Positions 10,990-21,789 of a stretch of DNA of 64,000 bases are shown in pieces. Location of the stretch: NCBI GenBank assembly GCA_023213395.1, contig CM041465.1:170073741-170137740 (forward strand), written 5' to 3'. The position numbers and the translations under genes were made by a program. The notes under the pieces are model-generated. The model saw only the letters and a program-made list of their open reading frames with translations, had not been told where the DNA came from and did no database searches. Position 1 is the stretch's first letter. Each line of letters begins with the position of its first letter. The stretch is from Cycas panzhihuaensis. Its lineage: Eukaryota > Cycadophyta.

Positions 10990-11640
10990 ACATTCCGGGA
11001 GTTTCGGGACATTCGGCGTGGGATTATCTTGACATGAAGGGAATTGACCCTCGATTGTCACTCATAACCTCACTACCCTTCCCTGGCGCCTGCAATGCGC
11101 CCGAGCGGCGTCCCTTCACCCGAGCTTTACTGCCGTCGAGATGGAGGTGGAGAAGCTTTTGACCCAGGCTCATTACATCTATTGATTACCCTAAGTGGGT
11201 CTCCAACATTGTTCAGGTTGCTAAAAGAATGGGGCAATCCGTATTTGTGTTGACTTTCGCGACATCAACAACGCTTGTCCTAAGGACAATTTCCGTTACC
11301 TTTCTTAGATCGGATCATTGATCGCCTTGCCGGATTCAGTGATGTCCTTAATGGGCGGCTATCGGTTACAACCAAATCCAGATTTCGGTAGAAGGCGCCA
11401 TAAGGCGGCCTTCACTACTCCACAGGGTACCTTACAAAGCGATGCCCTTTGGCCTTAAAAATGCGGGTGCTACTTACCAGAGAGCCATGCATTTCATTTT
11501 TCATGACCTCATCAACGACACGTTGGAGGTCTTTATAGATGACATGATGGGTCTTTCTCGTATGAGAGCCCGTCATCCTTCTGACTTGCGGGCCATCTTC
11601 TCACGATCTGCGGTATCATCGACCTCAATCGCTTAAATGC
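10990..11640 (+). pseudogene. TatA reverse transcriptase, frameshifted
   Basis: Gypsy-type RT, which copies element RNA into DNA. Landmarks in order, spread over all three frames: YLDMKGIDPRLS (about 11027-11062), IDYPKWVSNIVQVAKR (about 11180-11228), DFR then NNACPKDNF (about 11252-11293), FGLKNAGATYQRAMHF (11445-11495) and the catalytic box FIDDMM (about 11531-11548, family form YIDDM or FIDDM). Between these the sequence is gypsy-like with short gaps or extra bases. The coding signal is strong, but no frame spans the domain. The longest clean piece is 11442-11636. Confidence 0.93.
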
Positions 11641-12300
11641 GTGTTTGCGTTACCTCGGGCAAACTTCTTGGATTCCTCGTATCGGCGAGGGTCAGATCGA
11701 CCACGACAAAGTCGAGGCAATCCTGACATCCGCCTCCACGGAACTCAGCGGCGGATTAAGTCGTTTCTAGGTAGGCTCGGTTTTCTCAGCGCTTCTTGGC
11801 CGGGCTTTGCGGTGGCGCTAAACCCCTCACAAACTTTGTTGAAGAAGGGGCTCCTTTTGCTTGGTCGACAAGACTCAAAAGGCCTTGAAGGACTCAAGGA
11901 AGCCTTGGCTTCCGCTCCTCGTTGGCGCCTCCCAGGTCGATGGGCCCTTAAATCTGTATACCTCGGTTGGCAGATCACAGGTGCTATGCTCGCTCGGGAG
12001 GATGACTCGGGAGGCCCGAGAGAGGCTATATACTTCATCGATCGCACCCTCGTGGGCTGCCGAGCTCAATTATTCCCCGAGAAGGAATGCCTCTCCTTGG
12101 TCCATGCCACCAAGAAGTTTAGGCACTACACCGCAGCAACACTACAGGTGATCGTTCAATCGGATCCCTTGAGATATTTGCTTACTCGTTCGGTTGTGGG
12201 TAGGGGCGGGTCGTTGGCGTCCTACTCCAAGAATTTGACCTTCTCATCGTTAACAGGAAATCAAAGAAGGGCATGATAGTGGTAGAGCAACTTGCGGGCC
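11641..12300 (+). pseudogene. TatA first (gypsy) RNase H, frameshifted
   Basis: This is the RNase H that normally follows RT in gypsy elements and digests RNA in RNA:DNA hybrids. Recognisable pieces are SFLGRLGFLSASWPGFAVAL (RT connection, about 11762-11821), LNLYTSVGRSQV and GAMLAREDDSG in separate frames, then PEKECLSLVHATKKFRHYTA (about 12077-12136) and LLTRSVVG. Frames 11641-12276 and 11861-12151 share the domain between them, showing internal frameshifts. Confidence 0.9.
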
Positions 12301-12499
12301 CCTATCCCTAACTCCTTTGATACTCCCGTCGATGATTCGCTCCCCGATGAGTCCATCTTGGCGATTCAGGGAGCTCCTCCCCATCCGCTCATTGACAATG
12401 AGTGGTACGGTGACATAGTGCGGTATCTCACCACGGTTGCAATCTTGCCGACGTTAGTAACAAAGTCAAATCTCGTATCCAGACTTCTACCAGGCAATA

Positions 12500-13612
12500 C
12501 CTCCTCATAGACAAGGTGTTGTATAAGAGGTCCTTCGACGGGATCCTCCTCCGCTGCGTCACTCTTGTGAAGGCGACCAGTGTTTCGAATGCCATCACGG
12601 CATTTGTGGGGGTCACTTTGGGGCGATCATGGCTCGGAGGATCCTTCGCATGGGTTATTCGGCCATCCCTTTTTAGAGATGCTCATGCCTTTGCTTTCGG
12701 AAATGTCGGCGATGTCAAGAGCACGCCAACATTTCCCATGTGCCTTCAGGGCCTTGCATCCTATTGTTTCGTGTGGCCTTTCGCTCGATGGGGATTAGAC
12801 CTCATTGGGGCTATCTCTCCACCTTCGTCGTCATGACACAAGTTCATCTTGGTACTACGGAGTATTTCACCAAATGGGCGAGGCCATTCCCTTGATCACT
12901 ACCCGTGAAGACAATCGCTACGTTCATTTACCGGTACATCATTTTGCCGCTTGAATTCGGACGTCATAATCACCAAACAACGGAACTCCTTTTTGTAATA
13001 AGGAGGTGGATGAGCTTTGTGAGAAATTCAAAATCTCTCATAAGACTTCTTCCCTTATTACCCTCGCAAATGGCCAAGTGGAGTCTTTTAACAAGACTCT
13101 TGTCGGCATCCTCGAAAACCATTGCTCAATCCCGGAGGGATTGGCACCTTGATTGCCCTACGCCTTGTGGGCCTATCGTACCTCTATCCGATTCGCCACT
13201 GAATGACCCGTTCTCCACGGTCTACTGATGCGAGGCGGTACTCCCATTGGAGGTGGAGATCCTCTCTGCGGGTTTCCCTTGAGGTTTCATCGGCGAAGAG
13301 TTGATCCGGCGGGCACTTTGCTTGACCTCGAAGCTTTGGATGAGAGGCGCCAGCGCTGTCGGGCTAACCTAGCATCAAGGCCCGCTCGCAAAGGGCTCAC
13401 GATAAACGCCGTTCCGCCCTTTGTTTCCTGGGGACTACGTCCTCAAGCTCGAATATCTCCATGACCGTTTGACCAAATTCAAACCCCGATGGGTTGGTCC
13501 CTTTGTCATTATCAAGTCCCTCGATAATGGCGCTTACAGGATAACCACCCTAGAAGGGCTCGAATTTGAGAAAGCTGTTAATGGGATGTTCCTTAAGAAG
13601 TTTTACGCATGA
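12500..13612 (+). pseudogene. TatA integrase, frameshifted
   Basis: Integrase joins element DNA to the genome. An N-terminal zinc-binding His/Cys region is split across two frames at about 12516-12730 (LYKRSFDGILLRC, then pieces around CRKC). The WGLDLIGAI motif marks the catalytic core start (about 12793-12819). Later pieces resemble TKWAEAIPL, then QMAKWSLLTRL, where the family has NGQVESFNK in a shifted frame. The C-terminal part, 13421-13612, is clean: FPGDYVLKLEYLHDRLTKF ending LKKFYA and a stop. No chromodomain is visible, as in the Tat/Athila branch. Confidence 0.9.
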
Positions 13613-14420
13613 TCCCTTGGCGATTCCTTCACCCTGCTCCGAAATGAGCCTAAACTACCATCTTAGGTTGTCCCCATTCTCCCCAACCACGGGTAGAGTG
13701 GCAACTTAAGATGGATTCCTCCTTCTTCTTTTCGGTTCCTTCCGCGGAACCCGCGTTCCCATACTCTCTTGGGAACCCTTGTGTCGTCTTGCTTGGGCAT
13801 CCCCAACCAGAAGGCGGCTTGGGGCATCGTTGCTCCCCTTCACGCCCATTGTTTCTTCCGCATATCCCGCTATGCTCTCCTATAGACATGTACTCCGTCC
13901 CGCTTCCTAACCTCACACTCCTATGTCGTCCTGCTCACGGCATGTGTGCGTGTGTGCCCTGTTAGGTGTGTGGTCGTACATGGAAGGAAACGTGTGCATC
14001 ATAACAAAGTATCCACAACATAAAGCATCTACAACATAACATTCACAATACACAAAAATAAATATACACATCATCCACGTGTGACACACCATACCTAACA
14101 TCTCATGTCCGAATGGGGTTCCAACTACCCCATGCATATATATATACATATCAATAATCATATCATCATACATCACAGGAAGCGGGTGTCCTTGCGGGGG
14201 TACAATCATATGGCTATATATGACCCCACAGGCCGTCTTTCCCCTGTCAGATCTACACATACATGTCCTACTGCTCTGGCCCGCTCACAGGGGTCTGTCT
14301 CTGGTCTCTGTGATCCCTCTCACAGGGACCACATGCCTCAGAGGCTCCTCCTAGGCCTCATGAGCTGCCCGCCTCGCTCTCTCCTCATCCCTAGGTCGTC
14401 TCGGGGTCGTCACGTGTGGG
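13613..14420. other. TatA spacer between integrase and antisense gene
   Basis: This stretch has no recognisable domain on either strand. A patch at about 13990-14180 is much more AT-rich than the rest of TatA and lies just past the stop of the antisense gene, so it may hold that gene's 3' untranslated end. I found no clear AATAAA on the minus strand. Confidence 0.5.
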
Positions 14421-16111
14421 TCAGGTGTCTGCTCGGCTTGACCTCGAGACCATCTGTGCTACTAGCTGATGGTATCGGGCCTGGATACGATCCCGCTCTC
14501 CCCGGAGAGCCTCCTCTGTCGTCCTGAGATGCTCAGTGATGATGATCGGTGGGTCTGCTCTCATTGTCTCACTTTGCACTACCTGTGCCTCCGAGCTGAA
14601 CCCGTCCTCGTAGTTCATCACTCGCGTCTCGCGTCATCTCTCTCTGCTGCGGGCGTCCACAGGATGTCGCGTGCTCTTTGGACTCTGCAGCCCATATGTC
14701 CCTCGCCCTCACCATCGGGGCGAATGCCTCTCTGTGGGCTCCCATTGCTCTGGGCTCATCACACTGCACTGGATGGGCGGTTGCCCTCTGCATATACGAG
14801 GGAATATCTCCCTCGCCACGGCCTCTGTCAGTCTCACGATCTCAGTACACGCAATGCAACACGCCATGCATCAGTCTATATACCATGATCAAACCAAACC
14901 AAAAATCTATCTGGATGCTAGGTGACTTTGGAAAAAGGGTAGTTCTCACCTGCTGTGGTACTGGTCCTCGATTGGCATCCTCTCCTCCTGGCTCTCACTT
15001 GTTAGCAGTGCCTCATCCTCAGGCACCTCCTCTGCCTGGGTCCCTCTCCTCGTGGGGGTGGCCCCAGCTCTCGTCCCTGCGGACCCCATCGTGATCCGTA
15101 ACTGCGGGCCACAGTCACGGGTCCCCTGGTCTCATCTGTGCTCGGATGGGCTGCCTCTCCTCCGGCGGTCCCGGATGGACCGCCGTCTCATCTGCCCAGT
15201 CCACGAAGGACTGCCTCTCCATGGTCGTGGCCAGGCCCCCCTATCTCCACTGTCTCCGTCATCCCGTCATCACATTGTCATCTCCGCAGCGCTCTGCTCA
15301 CTTGCCTCGTCGTCGCTATCCCACCTCACCGTCTGTGGGGCTCGGTATGTAGTCTGGGAGGGTGAGGAGGTCTGCGATGTGGCCTCCACAAGGCGTCTGA
15401 CATGAGCTCTATCCTCTGTCCCCCTCAGTCGAGTCTGCCACCTGTGGACCATCGGGGCCTGCTCTGTAATGGGGTGTGGTCCCCTGCTGGTGCCCTTCGC
15501 GAAATGATCGAAGAACCAACACAGCGGTGCTATATGTGATCCTCCACGCACGATGTCACGATAGCGTCTGGGCTGCGCGACCGGGTTCGCGCTATCGTGG
15601 CGCCCGATCCATCCTCTCGCTTTGCCGCGGCACTGCGTCCATCCATCCTCCCGGTATCTCTCTATAGTTCTGTTTCCGGGAAATCCGGAACAGAATGCAT
15701 AAGATGATCATCTTCCTCACCCGAGGAATCCCAGATAGTAGAACTGCGGAGGGTGCTCCCTCCGATCCACACTGCTCCTCATGAAGAATAGAACGCCTCA
15801 CGTGTCTTTGCCTCCGTCTTTGGGCGTCCGAGTCTCACCGGCCTCCACATCGCCGGAACTCCCGATGTCCATGGGATATCCCTCGGCGTGACCATCACAT
15901 CCCCCACATGGTAGGTGGAACACATGCCTCCTCAGGTCCCAATGGGACACGATATCTATCAACAACCTGCAGTCGGCGTGTAGTGAGGTGTCCTGAGGGC
16001 CTTGTGCAGGCCGCACCTCTCCATCATGTCCCTGTCCGCCTGTGTCATCATCTCTACGTAGCTCAGCATCGCCATACCTACATTCTCGCGATTATCTACC
16101 GCGAGGACAGC

Positions 16112-16579
16112 CTGTTCACATCAAAAACACCTCAAGTCAGTCCTATATTAGCTATCGTCACCTCTCTCTCTCTCAAACCTCTCTCTGCCTGAGATTTGGG
16201 GCTCTTTTCGGCCTCATGCCTCTTTTCCTGCCTTGCTGCCTTCGTACCGCGCCAAACTTAGCGGCACCACTAAGTTTGGCACGGGTCCCGCGGCGATTCG
16301 AGACCCGCGGTGATGATCGCGATGCGATCATTCTGCAGACTGACGACAACCCCTAAAGGGGTTTACGCCAAAAAACAAAAATTTTTCTTCTGGTGGTCCC
16401 CATGGGGCCCACGGGACTGAAACTCCCCAATGCCCGTGTCCCGCCTCTTCTGGGTCGGGTCCCGGGAGGCCTTTCGTTGCCCATAAGGGGCACCTAAACT
16501 ACACAAAACAACTTTAAAAATTACAAAAACCAACAAACTTTGAAATTCGATTCGGGTCAGGTTTAGTGGTTTTCACTCA
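16112..16579 (-). other. Intron of the antisense PMD gene
   Basis: On the minus strand the exon ends CCAG followed by TGAGTG, and the next exon follows TGTGAACAG. The donor would be perfect (CAG/GTGAGTG) with one extra G. Only the CAG boundary keeps both exons in frame, so a single G appears to have been lost here. Confidence 0.6.
16251..16280. promoter_or_regulatory. Internal TatA hairpin, 11-bp arms
   Basis: GCCAAACTTAG at 16251-16261 and CTAAGTTTGGC at 16270-16280 are perfect inverted repeats around an 8-base loop. The 28-base core resembles the U3 hairpin of TatB at 61080-61107. It lies inside the intron of the antisense gene. Confidence 0.85.
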
Positions 16580-16603
16580 CTGGATCTGGTCTCGCTCAGC
16601 CAT

Positions 16604-17139
16604 GGCGTCGGTGGGTCGTCTTTGGCTCTCTCAGCTCCCCGTCAAGCGGTCAGATCTCCCTCCGCGTGCCTCTAAAGTTGGGTAGCGCTCCGCTGCGTAA
16701 GGAAATGGCTCTGGTTTCGTACGAGAGCCGGTGAAAATGAATCCATTTTCCCGTCAATTTCCTTATATAGGCGGGGCCCCCAACGAGCACTTCCTTCGTT
16801 TTTGGTCTCGCGTGAGTCGTTGGGACCGTCTCGTTGCTCCGATTACCTTTGCCTTCTGGCCCTGTTGTCAATTGCGCTATGTTGGCGCCCTTTTTTGCCT
16901 TCTGCGAGGCGTTTATGGTGCGACATCATTGCGCTTTTGGTAGGGCCCTTACGCATCATTTTGCGGCGCTACTCCGTGCACTGCAGGAGTTTATACTCGT
17001 TTGGCTCGTTTTCGCCTGGTCTCATTCATGATCCTTTACGGCCCTTGGAGTCTCAAAGGAACTCCCGCTCGGGCGTGCCTCACTTTCTAAAAGTGACCTT
17101 TGGCTTTCAAGGGGTTTTTCCTTCCGACCGCCCTCATGC
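16604..17139. other. Promoter/leader interval between antisense gene and second RNase H
   Basis: This holds the antisense leader and TATA box. On the plus strand there is no recognised domain. Plus-strand ORFs at 16731-17143 overlap one another and match nothing I know. Confidence 0.45.
16761..16771 (-). promoter_or_regulatory. TATA box for the antisense PMD gene
   Basis: On the minus strand the site reads CCTATATAAGG, a strong plant TATA box, about 160 bp upstream of the gene's ATG at 16603. That spacing leaves a plausible 5' leader of about 130 bases. It indicates that the antisense gene has its own promoter inside the element. Confidence 0.65.
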
Positions 17140-17660
17140 GTGATCGGATTGTTCGCTCTCACAGGTTACCTCATTACTAGGTCCTCCTACCCTTGGCGGC
17201 CATTTATCTGGCGATTTATTGTCGTTGCCTTCATCACCGTCATTGCTTGGATTTTTGTCTCATGGATGTCATGCGCATCTTCTGCAAGCGGCGGAAGCCG
17301 CGGTAATCCTGGACCTTCTGCATTGCATGGATCCTCCATGACCCTTACGGACATGACCTCCTCGCTCAGGATTTTCCTCCCAGAGGCTACCAACAACGAA
17401 GCCGAGTATACAGCTGTTATCGAAGCCCTTACTGATGTTCTCCATTTCCATCACGGGTCCATTATTCTATTCTGCGACTCTCAGGTTGTGGTGTCCCATC
17501 TCACTCAGGTTTACCAGGTGCGATGCCCTCACTTGAGGACTCTTGCTTAGTCGCGGATCTCTCTGGCTCGCTTTTCTTCTCTGGATATCCTGCATATCCC
17601 TCGCGCCCTCAACCGAGGCGGATAGCCTTGTTCGCCTCATCCTTGGTAGCCTTGCCCTTC
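17140..17660 (+). pseudogene. Second RNase H domain at the 3' end of TatA
   Basis: The frame from 17140 reads GGSRGNPGPSALHG, then LPEATNNEAEYTAVIEAL (catalytic Glu) and ILFCDSQVVVSHLTQVYQVR (catalytic Asp). After a frameshift near 17550 the C-terminal part continues (SSLDILHIPRALNR, then EADSLV, with the last acidic residue). This is an RNase HI fold of the type called archaeal-like in Tat elements, distinct from the gypsy RNase H at 11641-12300. The first Asp, expected just before GGSRGNPGP, reads Ser here. In described Tat elements, as I recall, this domain sits next to the first RNase H, before integrase. Here it is about 3.5 kb past integrase, beyond the antisense gene. Confidence 0.85.
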
Positions 17661-18065
17661 TTCTTGGCCGACTCCACGAGGTTTGCCTGGCCTTCCTGTC
17701 GCCCAAGCCTCAGGTCGTCCGTCACTCCGTTTTGCGATCCGCTCGCACCTCCGAAACCGGGTTACTAATGAGGTAAAACTATGGTACCCACTATTTGTTC
17801 TTTATTTAGCTATGCATGTTCCTTTGCATCCTTCGCGGTGGGGCGGCCCCTCACATTTCATTCTCGATCGGTTCCCAGGTGGCTCATAGGCAGCCCCTAT
17901 GTCGTCTCCACCGCTGCTTTCGTATCCGCAGCGTCATACGACACTTGCCGGCACCCTTGCCTACTGTTATGATCTTGATTGTTATATCTATATACACATG
18001 TGCTACTGACAGTTGTGTTGCCAGCATTCGCCATCGCGTCATGCTTCCGAGCAGCGAGGCTCTGC
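17661..18065. other. TatA 3' untranslated interval
   Basis: Between the second RNase H and the polypurine tract no further domain is visible; the ORFs here are short and overlapping. Confidence 0.5.
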
Positions 18066-18079
18066 TGCCAAGGGGGCAG
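18066..18079 (+). other. TatA polypurine tract
   Basis: The run GCCAAGGGGGCAG ends directly before the TG of the 3' LTR at 18080, the position where plus-strand DNA synthesis is primed. Confidence 0.85.
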
Positions 18080-20624
18080 TGTTTCCCGGCTTCCGGGAAT
18101 GGACACGGAACAACCGACTCAGGTAAGTGCAGGTATGTCTCTTGCATCATCATCGCTTTCTTTTTTTAGATGTTTGCTCGTATGCCTGCATGTGCATGAC
18201 TTTGCGGGCGGCCTTGTAGTCGCTCACACTTATTTTTAGCCTATGACGACTATAGCAGGGGCACACTCCCAGCAAGTGTGGCACCCTGGTGACCGTATTA
18301 CTTCCCGCATCTGCCCTCCTCGCTCCTGGACCCACTAGGTTTGCGCCACATCTGCCCGTGTGATGACTTGTCATCGTTTGGTCAACTCGCCACCCCACTC
18401 GAGCCCTATTTTTACTCCTTAGGACCCGTTTTGTTGGCTTGTTTGCTTCCGGGTAGGTGTTTTAGGGTCGTGTCAGCCTTTTTGGTCGTCTGCCCCCAAC
18501 CCGGACTGGTTGGTGGGCCCCATTTTTTGTACAGTCGCGTCTGCGCCGTACTTTTCATGCGGCCGGAATATTCAGCGATCTGCGAATATTCGGCCGATGC
18601 AACTCTCGACTTGTTTTTAAAATCCGCCGTGGCAATTTCGCATTTATTGCGAAGCGCCCGCGTGGTTCGCCTTTTTTCCCTTCCAGCCGTGCCCTAATCG
18701 CACGCTTTAGGGTTTTCCTTTAGTATTTAAACACATTTTGGCTCATTCTCTAGGGACTTTTTTGGACTTTTGGCTCACTTTTGGAAGTTACTCTCAAGAA
18801 AACTCTCTCTCCTACTCTGCTCTGCTTTCTGTCTGCTGCTTTGGGACTGCACTCTTCATACTGGCCTTGACTCTCCTTCGGCTCGGTTGGGACTTTCTCT
18901 CAGCCTCTCAAACGCCTTGGAGAGGGCTCCTTTGAAGCGGTTTCTAGCCGGTCTCTACCCAGGCAGTCCATGAGCTCTACGTTTGCAGGTATTCCCCATC
19001 ACACTTCATAGCAGGGCCTCAAACCTGCTCTACTCCAGATCTGGGCTATTTTTTTCCAGCCCTCCTTCATTGTCCTTTGGCTGAGGCAAGCCCCTGGCCT
19101 CTTCCTCCCAGGTACTCTTTACTTTTTGTTAAGTTCTTTGCAATATTCTTGCTCCAACTCATTTGTTCATGTTTGTTGCTTGAAGTTTGGTCCTCTTTCC
19201 TTTGTGAGGACTGCTGTTTCACTTTCTCTTGCCTCTTGCTGCGTTTCTTTGTCAAAGCGTGGCGTGAGGGTTGCATAGGCTTTGGGAGAGGAGGTGGGTG
19301 GATTAGTACCACCTTCCACGCTCAAGTGGCTCCAAGCCCTCAGCTTCCCTCTCGCCCATGTTGCTCTTGGCCATCTAAACAAGGGTTTAGAGACTCCGTG
19401 GTCGCCCAAACCAGTGACATCACGAGTTGCGTGATTTAGGACCCCTTGCTCAGGTTTGGGAATCATTCATAGTTCTCAACTGCTGTTCGTTGCTTCACCT
19501 TTGCTCCCTATAGCATACCGGTGCCTTGCGAGTCTTGTTGGATTTTCCTCGCTCCTTTGTCGTAGCCATTTCCGATACGATCTTGACTTTCTCCTCTTTG
19601 CCTCGTGGCTTTCGGAGGCTTGGGCCTTGTGTCACGGGAGGTAGGCCACTCCGAGGCTACCTTGTTGTCCCACTTCATTTAGAGTATTCTTTTCCTTGAT
19701 TTCCTCCTTGTTGGACTAACATTGATGCATGCCTATTTGGATTCTGACTTATGTTGATATATACCTATTGTTAGACCTTGTGCGTTGCATGTTAGTGCCC
19801 TCCTTTGGGAGGAGGAAGATCTTTGTTGCTTGCAGGTATTTGTGACGCACGGAGAACGTTACCCATCGGTTTCCCTATCGGTGAGCGCTTCTTGCATGTG
19901 TTACAACTTACGTTATTTCATTTCCTAGTTAGCGTTTCCTTCTTCCTTTCGGTATTGCATTTATTTTTCGGGGAAGGTAAGGAAGCCCTCAGCGTACCCA
20001 TGCATGGCGCCTCACACGATGCGTCGCGTGGGCGGTTGAGTGTTCCTCGTCACGGGCTACATCACCTCGCACGCCCTTGGCCCAGGTACACATTTCCTCC
20101 TCTTGCGTACCCTTGTTCTTTTCCTTTTTTTTCTTCTTTAGTAATTGAGACATTGAAGATTGAAGGAAAAGTACTTTGTATTATTTGTTGCGTATTTACT
20201 TCATTGCATGCACCCTTCTTGTCGTAGGAAAGGTTGTAGGAGCCTTCTTGATCCCTACTTCCCTTCCTTCCCCTAACCTTGACGAGCACCTTGCCTCCGT
20301 GTCGTTCGTGTCCCAGTTAGGTTGTGTAGGGTTGCTTTTGGCCTATCTCTCCTAGGTCCCTTCTCTCTCCCTTGGCCACCCAAGGGTGGGAGGGTCCTAC
20401 TTCGGGCCAACTCGGGTTCATCTTACGTACCTTCGCCCCTTTATCCAAAGTGGGGAAGGGTTGCCCAACAGTGGCCACACTCCATTGCAGATCCCGAACT
20501 CGCTCACGGCCGCAGGCGCTTCTGCGTGGTAGTTGCTTGCCTTATAGGTTCCACCCCGGTTACCCCATCATTCTTTCTCCTTCGCACCTATTAGTCAGGT
20601 GGTTATCCCGTAGCGGCGCGTCCA
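18080..20624 (+). repeat. TatA 3' LTR (2545 bp)
   Basis: It is a near copy of 4480-7007 with the same TG start, terminal hairpin (18083-18099), U3 palindrome (18561-18595), TATTTAAA (18724-18731) and GCGTCCA end. Differences from the 5' LTR are clustered as short replacements and indels between long identical blocks, for example near 18285, 18350, 18545-18600 and 19385-19440. Confidence 0.97.
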
Positions 20625-20629
20625 CTATC
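20625..20629. other. Target-site duplication of TatA, right copy (CTATC)
   Basis: CTATC directly follows the 3' LTR and equals 4475-4479. Confidence 0.95.
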
Positions 20630-21780
20630 GTAAGGCACAACTATGGTGATTTTCATTGAGAAATTTTGTGGTTATTTGGTATGGTTTCCTTGATTCTTCA
20701 CTCTTTCTTTTCTTTTACAAAAGAGCACACAAATGAAAAGAAAAAAAAAGAATAGGATTTGCATGTCCTTATTGTTGCTTCTTTTATAAGAGATGGAATG
20801 CATTTATCGATTTTTATAGTCGCATGTTGTTAAAATGAATGTTTGTTCTTTTTATGCTCTTATGTTTGATCTCTTAATGGATCATATAAGTGAATTTGAA
20901 CTTTCATGGGTTATACAAGTTGATTTTAAGATTACATGTGAATTGTAAATCTTGCATATTAATATTTTGGCCTTTCATATTATATTTTATGGTTTGTACT
21001 CTTAGTTTGAAATCATTTCATGGTTAAACACATCATAAACTTCATAAAAAATCATGCATATAAAGGGAAGGACTTAAAATAAGCTTTATGCATCCTCAAC
21101 CTCCATCATACAAATATGTATGAAAGTTTCTTTTGTAAAATTTATTTTATATCTTTTCATTTAAGATTGAAACTTGTTGAAAGGATTTAGGAAAATGTTT
21201 TTTTTGACCTTTTTGTTTCTTTATTTTGGAAAATTTTATTTTTAAAAAAAAAGTGTAATTTCCTTTTGATTTAGTGTAATTCTTTTAAGCTTTATTTGTT
21301 GTTTTCTTTCCATGCAAATTGGTTTGTGAGTATATGACCATATGATATGGATATCTTTCTTTTCTTCAAATAAACTAAAAAAAGTTAGAAAGAAAGAAAT
21401 AAGACCCAAAACAAAAATATTGTTAGTGTATCTCTAAACTTAAATCTCCTCTACCTATTTACTTGGGCTAGGATATTCTTTTATGGAGTCATTACCACAT
21501 ATTTTATCCTCTTACTCATTTAAGTTCACTTTTAATTATATAACACAAACAAATAAAGACTCATTCTTAGGAGTTAGTAAAAGTTGGTTTTAAGGATCCT
21601 TTTAGGGTAATATATCCTTTTTTATTCAATAAAAATAGAAGAAACATAAAGATATTCAGAGGTACTCAACCTAGACTAATTTCTAAATAACCAATTATTA
21701 CCACTAAGAGAGTGCATGATAATTTTTAGGTGTTTAAGAAATTCATATCTCAAAGAATTCTTATTCTTTTATCACTAATG
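20630..21780. other. AT-rich DNA right of TatA
   Basis: No domain is recognisable until the copia signal near 21790. It may include decayed gag/protease of Cop2, but I cannot show that. No LTR matching 24732-25102 was seen here. Confidence 0.45.
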
Positions 21781-21789
21781 TAGACAATA

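Larger units (their letters stand above)
14421..16603 (-). pseudogene. Antisense spliced gene with plant mobile domain inside TatA
   Basis: Read on the minus strand, exon 1 (16603-16580) starts in a good context (GCCATGGC) and encodes MAERDQIQ. After a 468-bp intron, exon 2 opens at 16111 in the same phase (AVLAVDNRENVGMAM). It continues as a plant mobile domain (PMD; MAIN/MAIL-type): RCGLHKALRTPHY, then RLLIDIVSHWDLRRHVFHLP (about 15966-15907) and VMVTPRDI (about 15893-15870). The domain is split by two frameshifts. Further downstream, 15551-15270 holds a basic region and 14621-14421 a helix-rich, charged tail (EEALRGERDRIQARYHQL) to the stop. PMD proteins are known as host factors and as passengers in transposons. 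What it does for TatA is unknown; countering host control is only a guess. Confidence 0.8.
4480..20624 (+). mobile_element. TatA: complete 16.1-kb Ty3/gypsy retrotransposon (Tat-like)
   Basis: Two long direct repeats (2528 and 2545 bp) with TG...CA ends flank, in order: primer site, gag, protease, RT, RNase H, integrase, an antisense gene and a second RNase H, then a polypurine tract. CTATC is duplicated at both edges. The gypsy assignment rests on RT-RNase H-integrase order and motifs. The Tat-like call rests on size, the His-rich gag cysteine motif, the extra RNase H and the extra antisense ORF, all known from plant Tat elements. It is GC- and CpG-rich against its AT-rich surroundings. Frames are cut by many small indels, so it is not autonomous as written. 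Confidence 0.95.

Noticed and set aside
14105-15405. Plus-strand ORFs opposite the antisense gene (for example 14105-14527, 14469-14888, 14678-15094, 15052-15405)
   Set aside because: The coding signal with recognisable motifs is on the minus strand; these are shadows.
4480-20624. Possible tandem gene duplication at 4480-7007 and 18080-20624
   Set aside because: TG...CA ends, primer site, purine tract and a 5-bp target duplication show that these are LTRs.
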